Made by a program: the position numbers and the translations under genes. From NCBI RefSeq assembly GCF_026151335.1, contig NZ_JAMQPP010000008.1: DNA of 64,000 nt; one strand, 5' to 3'. Positions 26,819-37,100 of this stretch are shown here, piece after piece. Source of the DNA: Leptospira_A soteropolitanensis. GTDB taxonomy: Bacteria > Spirochaetota > Leptospiria > Leptospirales > Leptospiraceae. Position 1 is the first letter of the stretch. Each line of letters starts with the position of its first letter. The notes beneath the pieces were generated by a model. That model worked only from the letters and a program-made list of their open reading frames with translations. It searched no databases and was not told the origin of the DNA.

Positions 26819-27620
26819 GGAGTTTTCCTATAGTAGTATTGATTAGGGATAGAGTATGATTAGGTGTGATTGTTTTGGCAATTCTTCCCGCCAAATGTAC
26901 ATAATCAGAATCTGAAGTATTTAACAAAATATCTAATTGGTTTTTATTCTCTTGGCAATCAGGCAAATTCAGAACTCTCTTTATATGTAATGCTGTCCCT
27001 AAATTTCCATCGTATACTTTTACCAGAGGATAATTATAAAGGATCCTCTCTTTTAAAAAAACATAGTGAGTACAACCCAAAACGAAAACATTACAATCTT
27101 TGATCACAGTTTTAATTTTTGAATCAAATAAATCCCAAGCTTCTTCCCAAAGATCTTTATCGATGAGTTTTGCCAAACCTTCACAGGCGACAGGTAGAAT
27201 CTCCGTGCCAACAGGAAACCCAGAAACTAATGTTTTAAATTTATCTTCTTTTAAAGTAAGCTCCGTAGCAAATACTGCAATTTTAACACCAGGGTTTTGG
27301 TTTACCGCAGGCTTCAAAGCAGGTTCCATTCCAAATATAGGGATGGAATGTTTAGCACGTAAAAAATCTGCTGCAGCTGATGTTGCTGTATTACAAGCAA
27401 ACAAAATTGCATCACAATCTTTTTCTAATAAATATTCAAAAGCATTTTTGGAAAGTTCTAAAACTTCTGCTTTCGATTTTTGACCATAAGGAGAATTTAC
27501 TAAATCGCCAAAGTAGATATAATCAATATGTGAAGTTTCTTTCCAGAGTGTTCGAAGTACAGAAAGTCCCCCAAGACCGGAATCAAAAATCCCAATTTTA
27601 TATCTTCCGCGAGAATTCAT
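26811..27620 (-). CDS. murI: Glutamate racemase
   Basis: Makes D-glutamate for peptidoglycan. Visible signatures: IGIFDSGLGGLSVLRTL at the N-terminus, the first catalytic cysteine in FACNTATSAAA (about residue 75) and the second in LGCTHYVFL (about residue 185), plus YFGD near residue 35. 269 residues, normal. It starts directly next to the stop of the aminotransferase gene and overlaps purM, so all three are cotranscribed. Confidence 0.95.
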   Translation of the reverse strand: MNSRGRYKIGIFDSGLGGLSVLRTLWKETSHIDYIYFGDLVNSPYGQKSKAEVLELSKNAFEYLLEKDCDAILFACNTATSAAADFLRAKHSIPIFGMEPALKPAVNQNPGVKIAVFATELTLKEDKFKTLVSGFPVGTEILPVACEGLAKLIDKDLWEEAWDLFDSKIKTVIKDCNVFVLGCTHYVFLKERILYNYPLVKVYDGNLGTALHIKRVLNLPDCQENKNQLDILLNTSDSDYVHLAGRIAKTITPNHTLSLINTTIGKLHV

Positions 27621-28922
27621 TTAAGATGCTAAATACTTCCTGATATTTTCAGCGAGAGTTTTATAAATCCATTCAAACTTTGTATCATCTTCTTCTAACA
27701 ATGTGACTCGAAATCCATTCCGATTACAACAAAAGGAACTGAGTGGAACGACACAAATTCCAGCAGAAGCTAACAGATGTAAAACAAATCTTCGATCCAG
27801 GGCCGCTTTCTCCATTAATGGAGAAACAAAATCTCTTACCTTTGTATTTTCAATTGGAAGTGTCATGTGTGGCTTCAATGCACCATCTTCAAAGAGAACG
27901 GTTAAATAAAACGCACCCTTGGGTTGAATGACTTTCACACCTGGAATCCCAGTAAGGATGTTCGTTGCTTTCTCTGCTTTCTTTTTAAACTTTTGATTTC
28001 TGAATTTCAGATGGTTTAAAAATTCTGGATGGGAATAAACAAGTGGTATCGAAAGTTGTGGGAGAGTTGTCGAACAAACTTCCAACATCTTTGCATCTAA
28101 TAATGATTTGATATATCTTTCGAATGTTGGATCATTTTTACGATTAAAAACTTCTAACCAACCGCAACGAGCACCTGGCCAAGGAAATTCTTTAGAAATA
28201 GACCTGAGCGCAAACCCACAAACTTTATCACCAATTACTTCAGATAAATGGATACTTCCCCATTCTGAATAGTTTACATGTGCATAAGTTTCATCGCAAA
28301 TTAAGATGATATCATACTTTTCGCAGATTTTAACAATCTCTCGCATTACTTCCTTCGGATACACAGCTCCCGTTGGGTTGTCAGGATTGATGAGTAAAAT
28401 CCCTGCAATCGAATCATTGTATTTTACTTTGTTTTCAATGTCTTCTAAATCAGGCATCCAATCATTATCTGGATTTAATTCATATGTAAGATGTTCATAT
28501 CCTGAATGTGCTGCTTCCGCAGAGGATAATGTAGAATAGGCGGGAGATGGACCAAGAATCCTTGCCTCTCGTCTCATAAATCCGAAAATTTTTGCAACCG
28601 CATCCCCTAGACCATTAAAAAACAGAATGTCCTCAGATGTGATTTGTGCCCCACCTCGTTCATTCACTTTTGAGGCTAAAAATTTACGTGTAGTTTCGTC
28701 CCCTTGTGTTGCTGTGTAGGCCCAAGATTTATTTTGGGCGACAAGTCCACTGACAATGTCCTTCATCCAAGTAGGGACTGATTCGCCCTTTTGAATCGGA
28801 TCTCCAATATTTTCCCAGGTGATGTTGACTCCCATTGCTTCAATTTGTTTAGCAAGGGCAACAATCTGGCGGATTTCATAAATGAGTGCATCAGCACCCG
28901 AGTGGACTATATTTCTTCTCAT
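27621..28922 (-). CDS. Class I/II pyridoxal-phosphate aminotransferase
   Basis: Fold-type I aminotransferase of 433 residues. The PLP-lysine is in RSISKEFPWPGARCGW; other family marks are NPDNPTGAVYP, CDETYAHVNYSEW, and a late FRVTLLEEDD holding the substrate-carboxylate Arg. Probably transaminates an amino acid such as aspartate, alanine or an aromatic residue; the substrate cannot be assigned from motifs. It begins 5 bp after the HtrA-type protease gene and ends right at murI, forming an operon. Confidence 0.88.
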   Translation of the reverse strand: MRRNIVHSGADALIYEIRQIVALAKQIEAMGVNITWENIGDPIQKGESVPTWMKDIVSGLVAQNKSWAYTATQGDETTRKFLASKVNERGGAQITSEDILFFNGLGDAVAKIFGFMRREARILGPSPAYSTLSSAEAAHSGYEHLTYELNPDNDWMPDLEDIENKVKYNDSIAGILLINPDNPTGAVYPKEVMREIVKICEKYDIILICDETYAHVNYSEWGSIHLSEVIGDKVCGFALRSISKEFPWPGARCGWLEVFNRKNDPTFERYIKSLLDAKMLEVCSTTLPQLSIPLVYSHPEFLNHLKFRNQKFKKKAEKATNILTGIPGVKVIQPKGAFYLTVLFEDGALKPHMTLPIENTKVRDFVSPLMEKAALDRRFVLHLLASAGICVVPLSSFCCNRNGFRVTLLEEDDTKFEWIYKTLAENIRKYLAS

Positions 28923-28927
28923 AAAAT

Positions 28928-30055
28928 TTACTGGCCTTTTTGATAGGCTGCCTCGACCAAAGGGATCGATAATTCCATCTCTTGGGTATCCCGTAATATC
29001 TTCAACCGTAAGACGCCTCCGAGACCCACAAGTCCCACTTGTTCGCGTAAATCATTGATATGACGGATTTGGAGACCGTTTGCGCCCTCAATAAAGTCAT
29101 AACGCCGAAGCCCCCCTTTCTCTGCAGAAGAATTCGGCTCGATATCGTAGACCAAAACGCCGACTGTATCCCCAGGAATTCCAAGCGATTTCCTATGGTC
29201 AGGGAGCGGAGCGGTTGCCATAACTCCAAGCGTAGCTGGCCGAATATTTTGTCCTACGTTTTGTTCGATTTGACGAAGCACTCGTTTGGCATAATTGATG
29301 GGGATGGCAAATCCTATGCCTGCACTGGCACCGGAAGAAGAACGAATCATACGGTTGATCCCAACAACTTCTCCATAGATATTGAGGAGGGGGCCACCAC
29401 TGGACCCAGGGTTGATCGCAGTGTCTGTCTGGATATGGGTCTGTCCCGTTTCGTCCAAATCCTCACGAGACTTGGCTGAGACAACGCCAACAGTAAATGT
29501 TTTTTCGAGTCCATAAGGCGAACCCACGGCAATGGCCCAGTCCCCCACTTCGATTTCATCGGAATTACCAAGAAAAGCGGGAGTAAAACGGTCGTTACTT
29601 GGGATTTTTAATAATGCAATATCTGCCCTTTCATGGCTTCCTACATACCGAGCAGGAAAAATGCGACCATCGGACATGATGATTTCTATGATCTCCGCAT
29701 TTTTAATGACGTGGTAATTTGTGACAACAAACCCTCTCTCATCAATAATAAACCCACTACCAATAGAGGATATTCGATCTTCCCTACTCTCTCCAAAGGC
29801 ATACGGATGAAAAATCATCTCAGTTTTTTTTGTCCGAATGGAGACAACAAATTGTTGGGCCTCCCTGTAGACGTTGCGAAAACTAGTTTGAATTTGAATG
29901 GCCTGGCTTTGTTTGCTAGAGGAAATAGGTTTTGGGGATGCAAAAAGTTTTGTTACCGCCATCCGAATTTCGGGAAAGAAAATGGCGAACAAAAGTACAA
30001 AAACTAAGGCAAAGTTAATGTAGACGACTGGCGGAATCGAAGTTTTTCTTTCCAT
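28928..30055 (-). CDS. HtrA/DegP-type trypsin-like serine protease
   Basis: One N-terminal TM/signal anchor (about residues 8-27), then a chymotrypsin-like domain with the triad His in TNYHVIKNA (about 115), Asp in ERADIALLKI (about 148) and Ser in NPGSSGGPLLN (about 218), then a single PDZ domain (about 260-365). The anchor-protease-single PDZ build matches DegS/HtrA proteins that handle misfolded envelope proteins in the periplasm. It is the first gene of the operon with aminotransferase, murI and purM. Its start lies 3 bp from the start of the divergent peptidase gene. Confidence 0.92.
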   Translation of the reverse strand: MERKTSIPPVVYINFALVFVLLFAIFFPEIRMAVTKLFASPKPISSSKQSQAIQIQTSFRNVYREAQQFVVSIRTKKTEMIFHPYAFGESREDRISSIGSGFIIDERGFVVTNYHVIKNAEIIEIIMSDGRIFPARYVGSHERADIALLKIPSNDRFTPAFLGNSDEIEVGDWAIAVGSPYGLEKTFTVGVVSAKSREDLDETGQTHIQTDTAINPGSSGGPLLNIYGEVVGINRMIRSSSGASAGIGFAIPINYAKRVLRQIEQNVGQNIRPATLGVMATAPLPDHRKSLGIPGDTVGVLVYDIEPNSSAEKGGLRRYDFIEGANGLQIRHINDLREQVGLVGLGGVLRLKILRDTQEMELSIPLVEAAYQKGQ

Positions 30056-30058
30056 AGA

Positions 30059-31144
30059 ATGCCAAAACCCCTTCCACTTTTGTCGATTCCCCTTCCTTGT
30101 CGAACCAAAAAGATTCGAAGAATATTTACGATTTCACTCTTCCCCATTTTTCTTTCTGGGTGTTTACCGTATTTATTTCACTTAGGAAAGGAACAATCTT
30201 CCATCATCTTAGGTCGTGAAAAAATAGAAGATATTCTAAAACTGCCAGGATTGGATTTAAAAACAAAACAAAAATTAAATTTAATTCAGGAAGCCAGAAA
30301 TTTTGCCATCGGGGAACTAGCGCTAAATGAAAAAGGAGGTTTCGAATACTATACTAAATTAAATAGAGAAGAAATCGGTTGGAATGTGAGTGCTTCTGAA
30401 GCTTTAGAACTTAAATCCTATACATGGTGGTTTCCCATCGCCGGAACCGTGCCCTACAAAGGTTTCTTTGACAAACAAATGGCACTCAAACTAGAAAAAG
30501 AGTTACAATCCGAAGGATACGATACCCGTATACGAGCTATAGGCGGTTACTCGACACTTGGTTGGTTTTCTGATCCCGTATTATCCCCACAACTTAGTTG
30601 GCCAGATCATAGACTGGTAGGCCTAGTTTTCCATGAGATGGCTCATGCGACAGTTTATTTACCTGGAGATTCTACTTTAAATGAATCTTATGCAAGTTAT
30701 GTGGAAGAAAAAGGAATAGAAAGATATTACACAATAAAAGAAGGAAAAAGTAGCACCAACTTACAGAAATTTAAAAAAGAGAAACTACGAAGGGAAGTTA
30801 CCATCAAACTTTTACAAAAATATGCCAACGAATTAAAAACGCTTTATGCATCCGAATTAGATAGTGAAAATAAATGGATTCAAAAGCGATCTATCATGGT
30901 TAAGTTCAAAGAAGAAGTGATCCAAAAAAAGTTGGTTCCAGAAGAAAAGGCCAAAGAGTTTTTAACACGAGAATGGAATAATGAAGATTTTTTAGGTGCT
31001 TTACGTTACCACTCAGGAGAAGTAAGTTTTGAATCTTTGTTTATAGAATCTGGCGAAAACTTCCGTCAATTTCATAAAGAAGTAAAAAAACTCTTCGAAT
31101 TACCGGAAGAAAACCGCAAACAATTCCTCAACAAAATTCGTTAG
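30059..31144 (+). CDS. Putative zinc aminopeptidase lipoprotein
   Basis: Matches the predicted-aminopeptidase family (COG4324/Pfam Aminopep). A basic n-region and hydrophobic stretch end in LSGC, a lipobox, so the protein is probably membrane-anchored. The zinc site is HEMAH (residues 192-196) with the third ligand likely the Glu in NESYASYVEEKG, about 16 residues later; WWFPIAGTVPYKGFF precedes it. The catalytic residues look intact, but the natural substrate is unknown for the family. The ATG is 3 bp from the divergent HtrA start and overlaps nothing; the stop overlaps the convergent giant gene by 4 bp. Confidence 0.85.
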   Translation: MPKPLPLLSIPLPCRTKKIRRIFTISLFPIFLSGCLPYLFHLGKEQSSIILGREKIEDILKLPGLDLKTKQKLNLIQEARNFAIGELALNEKGGFEYYTKLNREEIGWNVSASEALELKSYTWWFPIAGTVPYKGFFDKQMALKLEKELQSEGYDTRIRAIGGYSTLGWFSDPVLSPQLSWPDHRLVGLVFHEMAHATVYLPGDSTLNESYASYVEEKGIERYYTIKEGKSSTNLQKFKKEKLRREVTIKLLQKYANELKTLYASELDSENKWIQKRSIMVKFKEEVIQKKLVPEEKAKEFLTREWNNEDFLGALRYHSGEVSFESLFIESGENFRQFHKEVKKLFELPEENRKQFLNKIR

Positions 31145-34100
31145 TCTTCAATCATAGCCGATGTATACAACTTATAGCCAATCCAATAGCGATCATCGAT
31201 AGCAGAATTTCGAGCAGCGTCTTTGCCTTCTGTTAATCGAATATGTAATGGTTTTGGCAAATCATCGGCTTTCAAGAATTCTTTTAGAAAAAACAAGTTG
31301 TGAACCCCTGTTTGAATTCCCGAATGTAAGACAAATAAACCGGGATTTTCTTTGGCTAAATAATATGCCACGCCACTAAAATCATTTGTATATTGCGCAG
31401 AATTACCAACTCTTTGATTTGCATAGATCCTAGCAGTATTTACATTCCTGCTTGTGGCATCAAATAGCGGGCTTTCGGAAATACAAAGATAGTTGTTTTG
31501 ACACCAACCAATCTCCGCAAAATCAACATTAAACGGTGAAGAACCATCTTTTTTCCCATTTGTCTCCCATAATGTAAGGCCGGCATTAATTTCATTCTCA
31601 AGGGAAGATTTCCACCCTAACACCGATACGTCCGGTTTTTTAGGGGAAATCGAATTATACTTCAATGCAGGATTAGAAAGAAAATCGGAAACAGAAGCGA
31701 CTGAATAAAATTCTGTATCAGGCAAAATCATCGGAACAACCGCATGTAGACTCGAACTATAAATATAATGCCGATTAACCTTATTTAACCGCAAACTAGT
31801 TCTGTATTTATCAGCAAGGGACTCTCTCAATATAACTTCTTGGCTATCTGATTCTGCAGAACGGAAATATTTTACAGACTCTCTATAGATGGATTTATTG
31901 TCAGAAAACATCTCTCTACCTAGTGATTTTCCAGATGCAAAGCTCAATAAATATGTTTTTTTACCAAGATCAAAAATTCCGTGGAACTCTTGTTTTCCGA
32001 CCATTTTCTTTTTGAGACGTTCCGAATAACTTTCGAAATACGGAATGTGTTTCACGTATAGTTCGTTGTTCGAAAAATGATTGGAAGTGAATCGAAAGAT
32101 TTCGCGAGCAACCGCTAAATCAAAAAAGCTCTCAGAACTATTTTTTTCTAAACTCTGTTGCAGCAGGAAATAGAATAAAAACTCATACTCTTCTCGGAGT
32201 TCAGGGCTTAAATACTCTCCTCTATTTTTTTTATTAAACTCATTTAACAAAGAAATATACTCTTCTGGCTTTTTCGATTTAGCTTCCTGAAAAAATTTCA
32301 AAAATGGACTGGGAAGTGAAACAATTGATGATTGGTTCTTAATAAAATCGCGTTTCCATTGGAGGTCACTCCATCTTTCCTGCCAAAATTGATTTCCTGC
32401 GCCTAGGTCTTTGTCCAAGGATTGAATTTTCGATATGAGTAAATCTGCCATTTCCCATTCACCGCGAAGTAACAAAGCTTTTGCCAGCTCCAATCGAAAA
32501 AATAAAGTACGGTAACTGCGTCCTTCCTTTAATTCTTCAGAAACCAAAAGTTCCACCAAAGAATTCACTTCCTTATTTTTTTGAAAAGGAACTGAACTCA
32601 AAAGTAAATGAAAAAATAATGTCCTATTTAAGTGTGAAAGTTTTGTAAGAACAGATTCTCCACTCGTTAAATATTCAGGAGTTAACGACATGGCTTCAAA
32701 ATAACCATTCTGAAGTTGTTCTTTCCAAGCAGAATATAATTTCAATCGATAAGAATCATAAATGGAATCTGAGTATCCAAATTTCGTAAAATCTCGGGAC
32801 AGGATTTTTTCATCAAAATTTTTCCAATCCTTTTTAAATCCATAATTATATGCTGAAGTGGAAGTGAGTGGTGTCAGGTAAATACTCTTATCACCTAACA
32901 AAAATCCCTTATGAAAGTATATTTCTAAAATACGATTTTTAACAACGGATTTTTCTTTGGCAGTTTTTGCTAACTGGGAAAGTTTATTCGTTTCTGATTC
33001 AGCTTCATAAAACATATAGTTTTGGATATATAATGTTCCCAATCGATAAGCCTGCAAAAAAGGATCTTCCGTTGTTTCCATTTTGGATCTAAGGTCATTT
33101 TTTTGGGAAATATCCTTAACATTCCCACTTCGAAGTTGGTTATAAAACTCCAATGCACCCAAATATGAATCTTTATCCTTACCGATAAAATCTGAAGAAC
33201 TATATTTACAATCTTCTCTATCCTTCGAGGATAAACAGGAAACTAAATACTCATAGCGAATTTGGTTCTGAAAAGAAGATTTGGCATACTTTAGCCAAAG
33301 CGGTTTAAAAATAGAAATTCTTGGAACATTTGGGAATATTTCAGTTTTTAGTTTTGCCAACTTCAACTCAAGCGAAGGCAACACCATATCATCGTCATCT
33401 AACAATGTTGATGCCGTATAATAACTTTCATATGAATCTGTAAATTCTTTGGTCTTTTCTTTTTGGAATCCTAAACGTATAAACTCTTTCGCTTTTTCAT
33501 CTAATCCATCCTTAGAAATAGCAAACTCCTTCCAATTTCCAATTAGAAGACGATTTGAATCTTTTGCAAAATTGTCTAATCTCATCGAAGAGTAATCTTC
33601 GCCTTGTAAAGGTGGATAAGACACTATATTCTGAATTCGTTTGGAGCGTAAAACTTCATACAACTTGCTAAGCAAATTCCACTGTTTTTGCGTATTGAAG
33701 TTAGAGTCATCAAGTCCTATAACAGAAATTTCAGTTCCACTCCCTTGAAAAATTTCTCTCAAAGGAAAAACATGCGATTTTTCATCACCAAATAAACTTG
33801 ATTGTTTTTCAATAGATCGTTTGCTTACTAAATAATCGGTGTCAAATAAGTATACGCCTAAACTTCCAGAAGAAAGACTCCTAACATTCTTACCCTCTTT
33901 GTTTTTCTCTACGTCACCATAAATCGTAACCCATTTTAATCGACGTTCATTCCTTTCTGCAAACAAGTCATTATGGCTTCGATCGAATAAAATTACCGGA
34001 TAAGAATTAACCTTATGATATTGTTTTACTATATTTCGAATCAATGCCCCATTGGCCTTCTGGCCTATGATTTGTATTTTGGGTGTAAATCCATTTCTAT

Positions 34101-37100
34101 TCGGAATACATTCACTAATATCGGAAATAGATTTACAAATGGAAGTTTGTAACTTCCCTTGTTGGGCTTGGAAAAAGTATAAAGATTCGTTAGTTGGATA
34201 AATACCAACCCATCCGTCGAAAAATTCTTCTTTCCCTAATCGTTTAGGTTCTAGAAAAGCAGAACGTTCTGGTGATACATTTTTAAGTTTCTCTATGATC
34301 CTATCTAAATTCTGAATTTCTGCTGTTTGTTGTTTTAGTGAATTTAAAACTGGCTCACGCTTCAAAGCTTTTTCAGAAATCAAATTCGTAAGTTTACGAT
34401 ACCCTTTCATCCATTTGATTAAATCTTGATAATATAAATTCGATTTGGAATCCTCAAATTCAAATTGAGCTGATATTAAATCTCTAAATAGCTCCAGGCT
34501 TCTAAAATTTTCCCAATGATTGACTATGTTTTTGGTCTGTTGAGTTTCCAATTGAGATTCTGAATAAGTTTCTAAAAAATCAACCAACCTATATTTTGGA
34601 GAAAACAGCCGAACACTTAGATTTGTTTGATAGGTTTGGATAGCCTCTTTCCCATATGATAAGTAATTTGTATTTCTTTCTGAAATACTTTGGGACTGTT
34701 CCCATTTGAATCTCTGAGCGTTGGCCCAAAACATTTCTTCATCCAATCGAAATTCGTATGCGAGTTCAGATGCTTCTTTCCATTTTTTTTCCGCAAGGAA
34801 TTTATCACCTAACTTCATGTAAATGGTATATAAATTTAGTTGAATACGAACTCTAGATTGGCGAGAAACTGGATCATTTGAAAGTCCAATGATTTTAGGA
34901 TCTACAAGGCCTGGACTTTCCAGTATTTCAGCAGCTTTTGCTAAAGTTGTGTGATAGTCTTTTCCTTCCTTTTCTAAAAGAAGGGAATCATAATAAAGGG
35001 CAGTTCCATAAACTATATCGAATTTAGGAGTATCCATTCTAAAACGATTGGAACAAACAAAGGGGGCATCAGAACAGTCGACCATTTCCTTTTCTTTCCA
35101 GGACTCCATCTGTAACAAAAACTGATTTAAGAGTTTTCGTTTTGTTTCCAAAGGATAGACAGAAGATTCTTGAAGTGCAAATACGGAAGATGCATAGTTT
35201 TGAAATACTTTCTCTAGACCTTTACTTGTAGGATTTCCTAAAAGGATATCAGCCAATTCTTTATAATGATGTATTGCTTCTTCTTGTAGTTCACTTCTTT
35301 GATAAATTTGCGCCTCAACTTGTCTAGATTTAGCGAGAATATTTTTCCCTATGATGGTATCATCCAAATCCTTAGAAGTAATCAGATCATTTCTGACTTT
35401 TATCTCTGATAAAGCGGCCGAATATTCTTCCTGTTCAATGTGATTTTCAATTCGAATTCCCAATGTAAGAAGATATTTAAAATCATTAGGAAATTCTCCA
35501 GGAAATCTTCCATCCCCAATCACTCTTAAATTATCACCGAAAATAACATTCCAAAAACTCCAATTTTTGTATCGCTGCAGAATAGACTCTTGATTTGATT
35601 TGTATTCGAATTCCGCTACGCCTAACATTTGATAGGAGTCACGAAAACGACCACTTTTCTGGAATGCTATCGCTAAATAATTAGCTAAATTAACGGGGTT
35701 AATGAACTTTACATCTTTATTATAAGCTATAGCTGTTTGAAAAGAAACAATGGCATCTTCAAAATTAGTTGATTCTAATTCAGAAAGCCCCTTTAGCGAG
35801 AACAACAAAGCTAATTTGGAGCGAATTGAATTTAACTTGCCTAAAGTAATCGAATTTGGGTCAGACGCATGTTCATTGATTGCTTGGTAATACTCATTTT
35901 TAAAATAAATATCAATTGATTTTGAAAATTGTTCAGAAGCCTTTTTATATTGGCCTTGGTAAATCAAAGATTTACCATAATTAAAACGATATATAGCTTC
36001 TTGTTTATATCCTTCAAATTGATTTTTAACAGATAGAAAAAGGGAAACATCTTCCACTTTTCTATAACTTTCATTTGCTTTAGGGAAGTTACTTAATAAA
36101 AAATAATTATTACCCAAATTCAAATTTAGATCGGAAATAACTTTACGATCTCTGTAATCTTCCCCAAGAAAAACTAAAATTTGGTTATAAAGTTCAATAT
36201 TTGCTTCTAAATTTTTATCAGGAAAATATTTTTTATAAAGATTTTCATAAACTTCAGAATCAATTTTTCCTGATTTTACATTTTTCTGCATTTTAATCAA
36301 ATCAACATATTGATACAACCATCCAAGCAACTGATATGCATCATAATGTGTTGGATCTGCATAAATAATCCAACGAAGCTCCAACTCAGCCCGTTTGAAA
36401 TTTTCTAAAATTTCCGTTTTACGAACATCTGTCATTGTTCCTGTGGAATAATAATACGACTCAAAAGTAACATATTTATTAATTAGATAATATGAATAAC
36501 CGTAGAGAGTCGCTAAATCTAAATAAGGTCTTGCCCGAGGAACAGCCTGTTTATAGTATAATTCTGTCCAACTCAGTGCTTTTTCGGATAATACTTCTAT
36601 TTTTTCGAAATCTTTAATATCGACAACACCACGAAGAAGTTCATTGTCGGTGAGAATAGAAGTAACACCTGATAGATTTCCAACAACATTCAATTTATCC
36701 TTACTTAGGATATTTAATTGATTTAAAATGGCTCTTTCTTCTTCTTCACGAATCTTTTTTCCAAAACGAAAGATAGTATCAACCATCTTACGCTGGTAGT
36801 AAATTGCATATTCCTTATAAAGCGAATCAAGATATAAGTTTCTCGTTTTTACTAGAAACATGTTTTGATTGTTGAAAAAATAATGAAAAGAAGACTGCAA
36901 TAAATCCCCTATTCTTTCAAACTCAACTGCCTTATTTTCGAAATAGAAGAAAGCACTCTGTATATCTTCTTCTCCTAAATCAACACCCAAAATCGGATCA
37001 TAAAACTCTAAATATATTTTTAAATTGCGAAGTGCATCTGTAGTATTACCCGCAGCTTTTTGGTTATAGTATTTCAGTAAATTGGCGCGCAATAGAATCG

